NCBI GenBank assembly: GCA_019454045.1
Contig: SKCR01006517.1
Coordinates: forward strand, 338,001 to 402,000
Length of the DNA stretch: 64,000 bases
Source: Zanthoxylum bungeanum
Taxonomy: Eukaryota > Streptophyta > Magnoliopsida > Sapindales > Rutaceae
Reading direction: 5' to 3'
Below are positions 11,595-24,230 of the stretch, piece after piece. Both the position numbers and the translations under genes were made by a program. The notes under the pieces were generated by a model. The model was not told the origin of the DNA, searched no databases, and was given only the letters and a program-made list of their open reading frames with translations. Each line of letters opens with the position of its first letter. Position 1 is the first letter of the stretch.

Positions 11595-12150
11595 CCAATA
11601 TAGAGATAATGTTTCTAGTCAAACTAGTTACATTACAACAGTTTCCTAATTTAAGAACACACCCAAAGGGCAGTTCCTAAACTTAGGTTTCTACGGTTAA
11701 AACAGCGACTGTCGTCCCATTTCCGATTCGTAGATAAATCTCATCTGAAGTTAGTATCCTGATAATAAGCAGATTATGCCCATCAGTACATATTTATGTA
11801 CCACACTTAGTATCTAAAATCCAATTTTAATACCATTAGTGAACACGTTTATGATAAACATACTTGAAGTCAGAGTCTTGCCCTTTCTTCTATTCCTTCA
11901 TGTATGCCTTGTCCACATGGCAGTCACGCTTCAAGTGACCCTGTTTGCCACAATTTTAGGTAGACATTTTGGGATATGTCATTTGTCCTCATAGAAGACT
12001 GTGATGATGTTGCCTTTGCCCTTATCCACATACCCCGAAGCCTTTGGCCACGCCTTGGCATTCTGGGATGTCGAAGTAAGATGCGCCTTGCGCTTCTTTC
12101 CCTTTTGCAAACTTTGGCTTTGTCTCCTTGATCATAGCCATTAACTCTAC
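11595..12150 (-). pseudogene. Copia gag C-terminus with zinc knuckle, broken
   Basis: Minus-strand translation gives a basic segment, then NCGKQGHLKRDCHVDKAYMKE followed by a stop. This matches the nucleic-acid-binding CCHC knuckle of Copia gag (C-x2-C-x4-H-x4-C). The first cysteine side is degraded, and frameshifts lie between the basic segment and the knuckle. In a working element this would be the nucleocapsid end of gag. The related copy near 62340-62520 has lost most of the knuckle. Confidence 0.65.
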
Positions 12151-14807
12151 AAGAGTTTTCTATTGCAATTAATGCTTCTAAGATCTAAGTATAGACCTAT
12201 GAAGATCCTTCAATTTCAACATTCAAGGTTTAAAGATCTAATCCTCAGTTATGACGACGAAATTAAGGAGTCATGATGGCAAGCATAAAGGATTAAACAC
12301 TAAAGTTATCATCACATGAATCTTCTAAAGATCATGCTATACTATTTGCTTAACTCCGGGCTTAGGGCCAAGACGTCACTTTTATTAAATAAAGTAACTT
12401 CTCGGTTTCAGGACTATCCTGAAATTTTATTCCCAATCTGAAAATTAAACCATTTAAATATATTTTTATCCAAGATTATGTTTTAAATGCTCAATCTTTC
12501 AATTTATCTTGATTCTAATAGTCCAACTATTCAATCAACGATTTCAGGTACTTTTGAATATAATGATTACTATAGTCTAACTATATAATCAACTTTACTT
12601 TTAATTTGATTAAATTCAAATATATTGATTATTATAATCCAATTATATAATCAACTATAGTTTGAAATAGTTTGAATACAGTCCAATTGTTTTATTAAAA
12701 TAACGATTAAATATTAGTCCAACTAATATGTTTATTTTGACGAATAATGAAATGAGCGCGTATGGCAAGTATCTAAATGAAATTGCAAATCTAATACTTG
12801 CCTCCCACTATTTTTCGGCGAGCCTCTAACCCTCTGTCGAGTACTCGGGAAACCTAGTTTCCTAGTGGGCTAAGATCCCGTTAAATAACACACAATCTTG
12901 ACTTTGGCCAATAAATTGTATGATACTTAACTAGGTAGATCTCTAAGATCAATTGGATCCCATCCAATTCCTAGATCCAGTAGGTGGACATCCAAGTCCG
13001 AAACATATATCTTATATATGCCAATATATCCAATATATTCCCTAAACTTTTTCCTCTGAATCAATTAAGCCTTGGCTTTGGCACAACAAACTTAATGATC
13101 CCAGTTAAGCGGAACCCATTGACCTTGGAAAGCTTCGTAATCAATGTCGATGGACAAGAAGTGATCTTGACTTTGGCCAACACATCACAACTTGGACAAG
13201 ACACCGATATAGAACAAAGCCTTCATGATTCAAACACATCCGCGATTGACAAAGGTCTTGACTTTGGCCAATAAACCAATGCCAACCTTGGATCTTGAGT
13301 AAGAATCACTCAATGTAAGGAAAAACGCTTAATATATTGTGAGGGTTTTTCGCGTAATTGGCAACCAATTAATTATCTTTGTTAAGGTCTCATCATCATA
13401 CACCCTTAATCATGCATTCTAAAAAACATAATAAGGTGCGTACTTAAAATAATAATGATATGTGGATGGATACTTAAAACACATTGTTCCTACAACAAAT
13501 CTCTCCTTTTTCTCTCTCCCGCTAGCATAAGTATTACTTCAACCCAATTACATAACACTTCTAAAGAAACGTCATTTACATTGAGGGAAATAGGTGAGAA
13601 GAGAAATACAAAGAGTTAAGAGAGATAAGGCTGGACACGCAGGTCCAATTTAAATAAATTCTAAATTTATTACAATAATTTCCAAAATTGCCCTCACCCT
13701 TCTAATATCCATCCGATATATATTATTCATACATCACATCCACGTATTCACACAGAGCATGTTATCAATCAATCTAATTCAATTAATTAATCTGAAATTA
13801 ATGACCATCCAATGTTCAAACAACGATTTGATTTGCGCGAGTCAAACTCATTTTAAGAATAAATACTCAAAGTACGAATTCTTGAATTATATTAAACTAC
13901 GACATTAAATCCAATTTAATTTGTATTTAATACTAATTCGTTATTTAATTCTAAATTAAATAATTAAACTTTATTAATGAGTCTTTGCGACTTAGATTCT
14001 GAATCTAGTCTAACGGGTCTCAAAGCCCGATAACATCCAATGTCCGTTAATTAAAGTCCAATGCGCTTTCAATTAATTTCTTAAGGCATGGGCTTCGGCA
14101 ACCAAAGCCCAAGTAAGGAATCACCTATTATGCCTAGAAATCAATTTCGGCCCATTAGGCCCAATTAAACTTTAAAGGTCCATTAAATTATATTTAGGCT
14201 TTATGGATATGGTTTTGGGCCCAATTGGATCCAACCAATTAGCCTAAACCAAACTTGGTCAACCAAGCCCATTAAAGCCCAAATACAACTTTACAAGCCC
14301 ATTTCCAAAATACTCCCAATTAATTAAATCACAACATTCCAATATCACAATTTAATTAATTCAAAGTGTACAGCCATAATTAATTAACCAAATTTACATT
14401 TCCAAAATACCAATTTACTCAATTAATTATGCTAATTATCATCAACACATGTCCAACATATTTGAATCAAAAAATCACATCATTCCATGCTTTAAAGGTC
14501 ACGACTATTTAGGGTTTCTTTGTCCGATTCCGAATTCAATCCAATTGAAACTTAAATCAACATTACCCAAATGATTTCAACACATCCAATGATCAAAATC
14601 AAAAAACACCATGACTTAGGGCAAGGTATTCCATTCGGCCAAGCCAAATTTTGGGGAAAAAATTATCCAATTCAATTTTCATGAAATTGACAATGCATAA
14701 CACTATGTTATCATCATTCAAGAATATTCAAACAATCAATTTCATCCAAACATGCTCAAATCAATTTTACCCAAATTTTACCCTAAATCCAATTTCATGC
14801 TCAAAAT

Positions 14808-14821
14808 GGCTCTAGATACCA
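14808..14821 (-). other. Primer-binding site (tRNA-Met type)
   Basis: Minus strand TGGTATCTAGAGCC, one base inside the LTR end. It resembles the Met-tRNA primer site of many plant Copia elements and fixes the minus orientation. Confidence 0.75.
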
Positions 14822-14822
14822 T

Positions 14823-16859
14823 TGTTGGGTTTCTACTATAGTCCCAAGATCAATTCAAGCAATGAAATATTTGTGAATACTCAAAGAAGAATGGCGGAAT
14901 CATACTTACAATGATCTGATGTGAGAAGCGAAGAACAACAAAAAACTTTTGCTCCTCCAAGGTGGCTCTCGGCCATGTCCAACTTTGTGCTCCATTTGTG
15001 TTCTTCAAGTTCCATGTAAATGATCTTCAAGCTCCAAGATTTGTTGATGGATTCCATGCTCATGAATAGGTTTCCTTATCATATTTGTATGTCTTCTTTA
15101 GTTTGCTAGCACTTGGAAATTTGCCACAATTTTCCATCTAGGTTTGCGAAGGATTCGGCCAAGCCAAATCCAAATGAAAGAAATGGCCAAGTTTCGGCCA
15201 AGGGAGAGAGATGAGAGAGTTAGGGTTGTGTTGTGTTTTGTTTTCCAAAAATATATACAAAAGTCATTCAAAAATTTGGTAAAAGCTTTTCCAAAAAACA
15301 AAACCAATTTTGGAGCCAAAATATCAATAAATGCCTTCCAACAACTCACATCTCTCATGAATAGTGACTGATTGTCAATCACTCAAAGTGACAAGACATC
15401 CATCACATGAATGACTATTGATTTGACACTTGAAGTGACTTATAGGCCCCACTCGATTCGAAATACGAGCGGCACCGCAAACACTCCCGGGCTCGGATCC
15501 GCTAATTCTGAATTAACGAATTTTCCATCGCGTCGTAATTAAATCAAATTTAATTAAATAATTATGCCTAACAAAATTACTATTCACGTCGCTTACGAAT
15601 TTATTCTAAACTAACTCGTTTGCCCGAATTAAAATCTAGTTTTAATTCCGCGTCAAAATCCAATTTCATTTAATATATCGAATATATTATTTTATCGATT
15701 AATTACAAATTAATCATTCTCTCTCTTTAAATAGTATTTGATCCCAGATAAAATATCTCTGTAATTAATCCTATATTAATTTTCTCTCTCTTCTAATTAA
15801 TCCCAGATTAATAAAGTGCGAGTTATACGTCATCGGTGAATCTTCGGGAAGTGACCCATGAGATCCCCGGATATATTGGCAGTAAATCTGATTATCGGAC
15901 TATCTGATCATGTACGTACCTAGTACTACGTTTTTTTACCGATTTACAAGACATGGTTGGCTTCTAGCAAAGCACTGTGCCTACCCAATTCTCCAGAAAT
16001 ATTCTTAAAGGGATATACGATCTATGTAAGGCATAGTATACGTAGTATTGTGTATGTCGATCTAGTATCTGATGTCACGTGCTAGGTCTGGGGCTGGGAA
16101 TGTGTCTGCCCCATACAAAACACATGTCGGATATCTGGTAACTAGTCTCTATAATCGTATAAATATGACCTTGTCATAATATCCCGATAACTGCAGCATG
16201 TACGAGCGCCAGTTCCGTATCCTACATGATCATCATCTCCATATGTCTAAAGTGATACTTCCATCTCGACATCACACCCAATACACTACGATTCTCAATA
16301 TACCCAGAAGAGGTGTACACATAACCGATTAAAGCCCTGGACGACCAAAACCAAAGTATATTGATTGTCGTAAGTATTAGCGGTGCAAGTCTCAAGTTAA
16401 GACCAAATACCCCTACCCTGAAGTGGACTCCCATGGACACACAGACATACTACCAATGGGATTCTCCGGGGTCTATCCAGAGCGAAGCTATTTTCCGTAC
16501 CATCGGTAAAATACAACTTCATATCGCACTTGCATAAATATCCAATACTTAAATATATGAGAACTATACCGTTATGCCCTCACAATGCGCACAAGTGCAA
16601 TACTAGTCTATTCCGCATTATCGATGTCCAATCTCGATAATACTACGACTAGGGATATTTAATGATTAAACCTTTATGGATTGATACTGTCTCATATCAT
16701 CTCAATCCGGAACTAATCATAAGGACTTCTATCATTTATGTATCTTGGTAATCCAATTACAAATGATAATAGAGCAATTTCCTTTGTCACATAGTTAATT
16801 TGTACAACAACACCATGATCTGTACAAATAGTGATGTTATGGGTCATAATTGTCTAACA
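14823..16859 (-). mobile_element. 5' LTR of minus-strand Copia element
   Basis: This 2037-bp LTR runs on the plus strand from TGTTGGGTTTC to TTGTCTAACA. The primer site lies just inside its left end, so it is the 5' LTR of the element extending leftward. It interrupts the Copia pol of the opposite-strand element that continues at 16865; the matching left flank was lost when the element was truncated at about 9519. Its middle carries the inverted-repeat chain of this family. Confidence 0.85.
15500..15812. repeat. Chain of 3-nt-spacer inverted repeats (LTR copy C)
   Basis: Same arrangement as in the other LTR copies, with three terminal AATTAATC-type units. The unit near 15738-15756 has a mismatched arm (ATTTGATC against GATAAAAT). 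Confidence 0.7.
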
Positions 16860-16864
16860 AAGGG

Positions 16865-19802
16865 ACACTTTTGTTATATGACTGTTATTTTGTACCTGAA
16901 TGTTTAGCTAATATTATATCTATTTGTGTATTGGATACAGAAGGTTAACGTATTAATATTAAGAACTGTTCTTTGTATTTTTATGATAAACGTAATATTC
17001 AGATCCTTTGTTGTCCAAATAAGCATGGTCATTATACATTGCAAACTTCAAAAGATATTTTGAATATTGGAATTAATAAACGTAGTTTATACATTGCAAA
17101 CTTCAAAATATATTTTAAATCCTAGAATTAATAAACGTAGTTTACGTGTTGTTAATAATACTGAACTTTGGAATATGCGGCTAGGTCATATAGGCGTTAA
17201 ACGCCTTACCCAATTGGTTAGGAATAGTTTGATACCAGATCTTACTATTGAATCCTATCCAACTTGTGAATCATGTATTCAGGGTGAGATGACTAAAACC
17301 CTATTTTCAGGTGTTGGACACCGTGCCACTAACTTACTAGAACTCATACATTCTGATATATGTAGTCCATTAAGTCAGACTGCTCATAGTGGTTATTCGT
17401 AATTCATTACCTTTAACGATGATCTGTCACGGTACGGTTATGTCTATTTGATGCGACATAAATCGGAAACATTTGAAAAGTTCAAAGATTTCTGAAATGA
17501 AGTAGAAAATCAAACTGGTCAATATATTAAATGCCTTCGATCTGATCGAGGCAGAGAATATACGAGTGGTGAGTTCATTGATTATATGAAAGAGAATTAG
17601 ATTCTTGCTCAATATACTCCTCCATGTACTCCACAGCACAATGTAGTGTCTGATAGGAGAAATCAGACTTTATTGGATATGGTCTAGTCGATGTTGAGTT
17701 TCACAGATTTTCCCTATTTCTTATGGGGCTACTCTCTTTTAACAACTGCATATCTTTTGAATAAGATTCCTTCAAAAGCTGTTCCTACGACTCCGTTTGA
17801 GATATGGTTCAGTAGGAGACCAAATCTTAGTTACATTAAGGTTTGGGGTTGTCCTGCCTATGTTAGGGTGACGCAGCAAGATAAGGTTTCTCCTCGAGGG
17901 CAAAAGTTTAGGTGTGTTGGATATACTTCGAATACGATGGGGTATCTGTTCTATGATACCGAGCATCGAAATGTGTTCGTAGCTCACTTCGTAAAATTTC
18001 TAGAAGTAGAATTTTTATCAGAAGGTGGTAATCATAGACAGGTTGAACTTGATGAAGTCCAACCTGAAAACAACGAACCAACGGAGGAACCTGAAGTTCA
18101 AGTAGATGAAGGACTTTCAACACACACATTCCGTAGGTTAGAAAGGGTATCTAGACCTACTGAACGCTTGTATTTGAAACAAGAAAATAGTCTAGATGTT
18201 CTCTTAGTTGAATAGACAGATCCTTTTACCTATAGAGAATCGATGTTGGACATCGACTCCGTGAAATGGCAAAGTGCCATGAAATCCAAGATAGACTCAA
18301 TGCATGAGAATCAAGTTTGGGACTTGGTTCCGCTTCCTAAAAGGAATTGTTCCTATCGGTTGTAAATGGGTTTACAAGAGGAAGCGCGGGCCTGACGGTA
18401 AGGTTGAAATTTACAAGGCTTGAATGGTAGTAAAAGGTTACGCACAGTGACTGGCGTCGACTACGATGAAACTTTTTCACAAGTAGCAATGTTTAAGTCT
18501 ATTCGGATTTTGCTTTCTATAGATGCGTATCATGACTACGAGATTTGGCAAATGGATGTCAAAACGACTTTTCTAAATGGATTTCTTGATTAAGAAAACT
18601 ATATGGAACTGTCGGAAGGTTTTGTGTCCAGCGAAAGCTCGGGTATGGTAAAAAGTCCATTTACGGACTTAAACAAGCTTCACGAAGTTGAAATATTTGA
18701 TTCGACGAGATTATTAGATCGTATGGTTTTCTCAAGAACTCAGAAGAATCATGTGTATATCAGAAGGCCAGTGGGAGCATGGTCGTATTTTTAGTCCTAT
18801 ATGTTGATGACATCCTAATCATTGGGAATGATTTAGGCATGTTACAAAGCGTCAGAGCATACCTCTGTAAGAATTTCTCCATGAAGGACCTGGGAGAAGC
18901 TTCCTATGTTTTAGGGATAAAACTCTATAGAGATAGACAAAGGAGGCTGATTGGGTTATCCCAATCAACGTACATAGATAAGATCTTGAAACAATATAAT
19001 TTTGGTAACTGTAAGACAGCGAACATACCGTTCAGACATGGGATTCATCTTTCAAAGAAGATGTGTCCACAAACAGAAGATGAGAAGGTTAGAATGTCTA
19101 GCCAACCTTATGCTTCGTGTTTGGGCAGCATAATGTATGCCATGCTATGTACAATGCCTGATATCATTTTCGCTGTTAGCGTAACTAGTCGATATCAGTC
19201 CAATCAAGGTAATGATCATTAGATGGCCATTTAACATATCCTGAAGTATCTAAAAGGTACTAAGGATAAGTTAATAATTTATGATGGAAACAAACTGCAA
19301 GTTAACGGGTATACAGATTACGATTTCCATTCGGATCTCGATGATAGAAAATCTACATCTCGATTCGTATTTACCCTTAATGGAGGTACAGTTTGTTGGA
19401 AGAGTTCCAAACAGGGGTCAACAGCAGATTCCACCACTGAGGCGGAATACATTGCAGCTTCTGAAGCTGTAAAGAAGGCTGTGTGGATAAAGAACTTTAT
19501 CACAGAATTAGGAGTTGTCCCAAGTATCGAGAATTCAATTTCGTTATACTGTGATAATACTGGAGCCATTGCGTAAGCAAATGAATCGATGGCGCATCAG
19601 AAGTCGAAGCATGTGGAATGAAAATACCACATCATTCGAGAGATTGTGTCGTGAGGGGATATTATCATGTCCAAGGTATCGGGTGAAGATAATGTAGCAA
19701 ACCCGCTAACGAAGGCCATACCTCCGAAGTTATTTGATAAACACGTGGAGTCGATGGGTATTAGATACAATTGATATTGACACTAGAGCAAGTGAGAGAT
19801 TT
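16865..19802 (+). pseudogene. Ty1/Copia pol remnant (integrase-RT-RNase H)
   Basis: Plus-strand reading gives the GAG-pre-integrase block (LWNMRLGHIGVKRLTQL, then CESCIQGEMTK) at 17150-17300. An integrase core follows at 17350-17700 with LIHSDICSPL, FNDDLSRYGYVYLM and LRSDRGREYTSGEF, then the integrase tail with VWGCPAYV and FVGYT-like text. RT spans 18230-19000 with DVKTTFLNG and an intact LYVDDILIIGND. RNase H at 19300-19740 ends NPLTKAIPPKLFDKHVESMG. Many stops and frameshifts break it. The stretch 18230-18780 is the most damaged. Gag and protease are missing because the neighbouring element's LTR abuts at 16859. A 55-bp tandem duplication (17035-17144) lies at the start. Confidence 0.9.
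17035..17144 (+). repeat. 55-bp tandem duplication in pol
   Basis: Units 17035-17089 and 17090-17144 each run from TACATTGCAAACTTC to AACGTAGTTTA and differ at several bases, so the duplication is old. Confidence 0.85.
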
Positions 19803-20280
19803 TGTTGGGGTTGGTGCTCAGAGCTCCAATTCCTGGTTGCATTTTTGAGAATACTACTTTAAAACGTTATTATTTTGAATAATAAAAACAGTTTCTATAA
19901 TATAATATATCTTTTAATATGGTAAATACTTAATAACCTTAGAATGGCTAGTCATGATGCTGTTGTAAAAAGCGTCACAACTGACATTGAGTTGTATCAT
20001 GACGTTGTCATTCTCAAACAGTTCCTGGTAAAGGTTTACACTACTTGGCCAGTATAGTAAACATGTTGAGACCGGTACATGTCATATAATGGAATATATG
20101 ATTCCAATGGTTTCTCAATCAACCATGAGTCTTGGAGACTAGTATATACGTGTAGGTGTTTATAGCGGATAAACACAGAATGACTCACCGAAGATTCTTA
20201 ATGAATGATATACCAACGTCAACAAGAATCTTCTCGGGTTGAGTAGCACTTGTGATTCTTCGACTTGAGATACCACTGTG
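19803..20280 (+). mobile_element. 3' LTR of the plus-strand Copia element, first part
   Basis: It starts TGTTGGGG after a purine-rich AGCAAGTGAGAGATT, placed directly after the RNase H end as expected for PPT and 3' LTR. It is interrupted at 20281 by a solo LTR and resumes at 22373. Confidence 0.7.
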
Positions 20281-22367
20281 TGTAAGTGTCCTAGACATGC
20301 CACCAGATCTCTAAGCGTGATTAGTGTGTGAATAAAAATAAAAAATAAGTTGCGGAAGACGTCAAAACTTCCATGGATGTTGAAGCTTCCAAGCTCTTGG
20401 GTGAGTATCCCTATCATCTTCATTTGACTCCCATATGTGATAGCAAAAATAAATGGAACAAATTTTATCTCCCCAGGAGAAATAAATTTATCTGAGAGAG
20501 AGAGGGAAGCATTTGGTCTTGTTTTAAAAACAAAGATAGTGGCCAAATCTTCAAAAGAAAAAAATGCTTCTCGCCCAATTCAAAAAGAAACAAAGACAAA
20601 GCTGCTTTCTGTTTCTAAAACCTAAGCTACTTTCTGCATTTATAGAGAGTTTAAAATCCACTAACTTTAAGAAGTCAAAGGTATATGGGTGATGGGTTTT
20701 GGTGGAATCTTTAAAACACTCTTTACCTTTTGAAAAAAAAAGATATATTGAATTAATGATTTATTCATTATCAATTTTTTCTATCACTAAAGATGACTAA
20801 TGATGTAAGTGAAGTGGGCCCCACTTTAAATTTAAAATTTAAGTGGGCTTGCTCAACATACTTCGGGCTCGTATTCGTTTAATCCGATTAAACGAATTTT
20901 CCGTCGTGACACAATTAAATCTAATTTAATTAAATAATAATACCCAATAAAATTATTACGAAAATCCCTCGCGAATCAATTCCAAATTAATTCGTTCGCT
21001 AAAATTAAAATCCAATTTAATTTCCCATTTAAATCCAATTTCAATTAATATATGTAATATATTATTAAGCCCAATTAAATAAATTAAATAGTAAAATCTA
21101 ATTTAACTATTTAATTTATTTTACCGATTAATTCCAAATTAATTGCGTTCTCTCCCTTCGACAAATTTATCCAGATAAATTCTCGACGTAATTAATCAAA
21201 GATTAATTCTTTCTCTGATAATTAATCCCTGTTTAATTCTTGTTGTAATTAATCACAGATTAATATTCTCTCTTAATAAATCCCAGATTAATATTCTCTC
21301 TCATAATTAATCCCAGATTAATTCTGCTCGAGTCAAACATCATCGCTGAATCTTTGGGATGCGACCCAAGAGATCCCTGGATATGTTGGCAGTAAATTCG
21401 GTCATTGTACTATCCGAATACGTGTGTACCCGGTACTATGTACTTACCGATTTAAAAGACATGGTTGGCTTCTAGCAAAGCATCGTGCCTACCCGATTCT
21501 CCAGAATTATTCTTCTACTGAATATATGATCTTTGTCAGGCCTAGTATACGTAGTATTGCGTATTACAATCCAGTATCGGATGTCACATGCAAGGCCTAG
21601 GGCTGGAGTTGTGTCTGCCCCATACGAAGCATATATCGGATCACAAGCAACTAGTCTTTTTATGATCGGAAAGTCATAACCTAGTCATACTTCCTCGATG
21701 GCCATAGCACTTAGAGTACCAGTTCTGTATCCCTACGTGATCATCATCTACATATAACTGAAGTGATACTTCCCTCTTGACATCACACCCAATACACTAC
21801 GATTCTCAATATACCTAGAAGAGGTGTACACAAAGCCTGTTAAAGCCCCGGATGATCAAAACCAAAGTATATTGATTGTCGCATGTATTAGCGATGCAAG
21901 TCTCAGGTTAAGACCAAATACACCTACCCTGATTCGGATTCCCATAGACACATGATCATACTACCAATGGGATTCCGAGTGGTTTATCTAGAGCGAAGCT
22001 GTTTCGTACCATCGGTAAACAGAACCTCCTATTACACTTGCATGAGTAACCAATACCCAAATATATGAGAACTATGCCGTTACGCTTCCATAACACGCAC
22101 AAGTGAAATACTAGTATATTCCGTATTATCGATGTCCAGTCTCGATAATACTACGACTAGGGATATTTAATGATTAAACATTTGTGGATTAATACTGTCT
22201 CATATCTTATTAATCCGGAACTAATCATAAGGACTTTTATCATTTATATATCCAGGTAATCCAATTACAAATGATAAAAGAGTAATTTCCTTTGTCACAT
22301 AGTTAATTTGTACAACAACACCATGTTCTGTACAAATAGTGATGCTATGCGTCATAATTATCCAACA
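20281..22367 (-). mobile_element. Solo Copia LTR (copy B)
   Basis: This 2087-bp LTR runs from TGTAAGTGTCC to TTATCCAACA. The flanks are CTGTG (20276-20280) and TTGTG (22368-22372), a target duplication with one change. It is inserted in the 3' LTR of the Copia element that begins at 16865. It has the largest inverted-repeat chain of the family. Confidence 0.85.
20876..21324. repeat. Chain of 3-nt-spacer inverted repeats (LTR copy B, expanded)
   Basis: It includes a 45-bp palindrome at 21077-21121 with 21-base arms around CTA and a single mismatch. Six AATTAATC-type units follow at 21164-21324, where sister LTRs have three. Confidence 0.8.
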
Positions 22368-22372
22368 TTGTG

Positions 22373-24230
22373 GGTGCATGAGACATCTTCCACACTTAGA
22401 TGGTAGTCACGTCACCGATCTATTTAGATCAGACCTCCGCCTGTTCGTTGGGTGTGGATAGATCCTCGGGATGTCCTATGTGTATCGAGATAGGATCCGT
22501 CAGTTCTGTGTATAGAGCATAGGTAGTTCATATCATTAGCAATCAGATAAAAACCATCCGTAGTACACATTAGAAGTCAGTTCTAAGTGTTCTCTTTTGG
22601 AGATTTCTAATAAAGACGTCGACGGGATTTTCCCTATATAGATTTGATGTTTACATCTATATCTCTGGAATATATCTAGATACCTATGACGGAGGAATTA
22701 TACATTTGCCATGACCTCGACCTGTATGATTAGGCGAGTTTATCCGTGGTCGTCATAATTTACAAGTGGATAAATTATGGACACGAAATTGGATTTCGTG
22801 ATAGATATGCATGAATCTAGAGTCTCACTAATTAAATATACTCGTATAGCACTAGGACAATATTTATAAATAGTACCGATTATTTATAAAGTTGTTTAAA
22901 GGTTAAACGAAAAATACATATGTAGGGACCCGATTGTCATTTCCTAATTTTTGTGTATTTATATTTAATGTTAGATTAATTCAAATGCACATTAATTAAT
23001 TGTTAAATTGAGATATTTGACTTATATCATAAATATATATGTATTTGATATTTAATGTAAATATAATACATATATTTAATATATTTGTATTTAAATAATT
23101 ATTTAATTATTAAACAATTAAATTAATTAAAATTTAAATGTGTTAAAGTTATGATAATTTTTGAGATGACTTAAAGATGCCTTACTTGACTTTAAGAAAT
23201 TCATTAAAGAGTTAATGATTTCAAAAGCAAGTGGCCAAGTTGGCATTAATTGAATTAAATTGAAAAAAAAAATTCAATTTGTTTTTCTTTTATGCAAAAT
23301 CCGGCCAAGTGGTAAAATATCCAAGGGTTGGATATTTTTCATTAACCAAAATCTCATCCAAAAACTCCATTGAAAGAAAAACAAAAGGAAGCTTGAGGAA
23401 GAAGAAGAAAGACAAAAGAAAAATCAAAGAAAGCTTGTAATTTAGTGAGTATTCCAACTTGCCATTAGAGAGAAAAATGTTCCTCTTGTTGTTGGCTTCA
23501 TCTTGTGATGTTCTCATGTTTTTCTATTCTTTATTATTTGTGTTTTTGTTTAATGGAAGTTTGATGATAGCGTTATGTATGTATAAAGATCATAGAATGT
23601 TACTAATGAGTTAATAAGCATTCTTTTGATGTTTTGAGAAACTTGTTGTCATTCTAGAGTTATTGACCCACTCTTAAATGACCTAAAATTGTTTTATAGT
23701 TATTTCATTGTGGTGAGGCTTGATTGGTATTGTGGAAAGTTGATTGAAGTATTGGATTCTACTAATTTGGTCTAATTTGTCCAATTTGGTGAAATTGAAA
23801 AATTAGGGTTTAAGACCATCTGCAAATTTGGGTTTTTTCATTTTTATTGTGTTTTTGGATGTGTATAAGATGCATATAAAATATTGGGTTGATTGGATTT
23901 CATCTTAATGCGTTTTGAACATTTAAAGATCAAAATGGACAATTTGCCCACCTAATGAGGCTCACAGCAATTTCAAGTTTTTTTGGGGGGTTTTGTTGTA
24001 ATTTGAATTTTGTTATGTAGGTCATGTAAATTCATCTTAGAAATGATTTATAATTATCCAAAATTATTTTTGGCAATTAAGGACTAAAATGAACAAAATA
24101 CAAAGTTTTGGGGGCAGTTCGACAATTACCAAGAAATATGATTTATTCTGTAATTTTTCACAATTTGAAAATTAGATAATTAAATAAATAAGTTTATTTA
24201 AATGAATCGAGTAAAAGTTTTGAAATCGAA
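22373..24230 (+). mobile_element. 3' LTR of the plus-strand Copia element, second part
   Basis: Continuation of the LTR that starts at 19803. No closing CCAACA is found, so the LTR is probably truncated where the minus-strand gag begins near 24230. The stretch 22930-23170 is extremely AT-rich and 23380-23440 is purine-rich. No gene is seen. Confidence 0.5.

Larger units (their letters stand above)
9520..14822 (-). mobile_element. Internal region of minus-strand Copia element, interrupted
   Basis: The PBS (14821-14808) lies at its 5' end, next to the LTR at 14823-16859. Near 11905-11965 the minus strand reads NCGKQGHLKRDC, the core of a CCHC zinc knuckle, preceded by a Lys-rich segment (KFAKGKKRKAH). 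Sequence 11595 leftward and 9703-9520 matches 62080-61890 of the related element at the right end of the window, including the GAG-pre-integrase start. A solo LTR occupies 9704-11589. Integrase, RT and RNase H are missing: the element is cut at about 9519. The long 12150-14800 part lacks a recognisable gag and is shared with 62560-64000. Confidence 0.75.

Noticed and set aside
12984..13274. 96-codon frame as a gene
   Set aside because: It contains the repeated CTTGACTTTGGCCAA words, has no recognisable domain, and the matching region at 63360-63600 is frameshifted.
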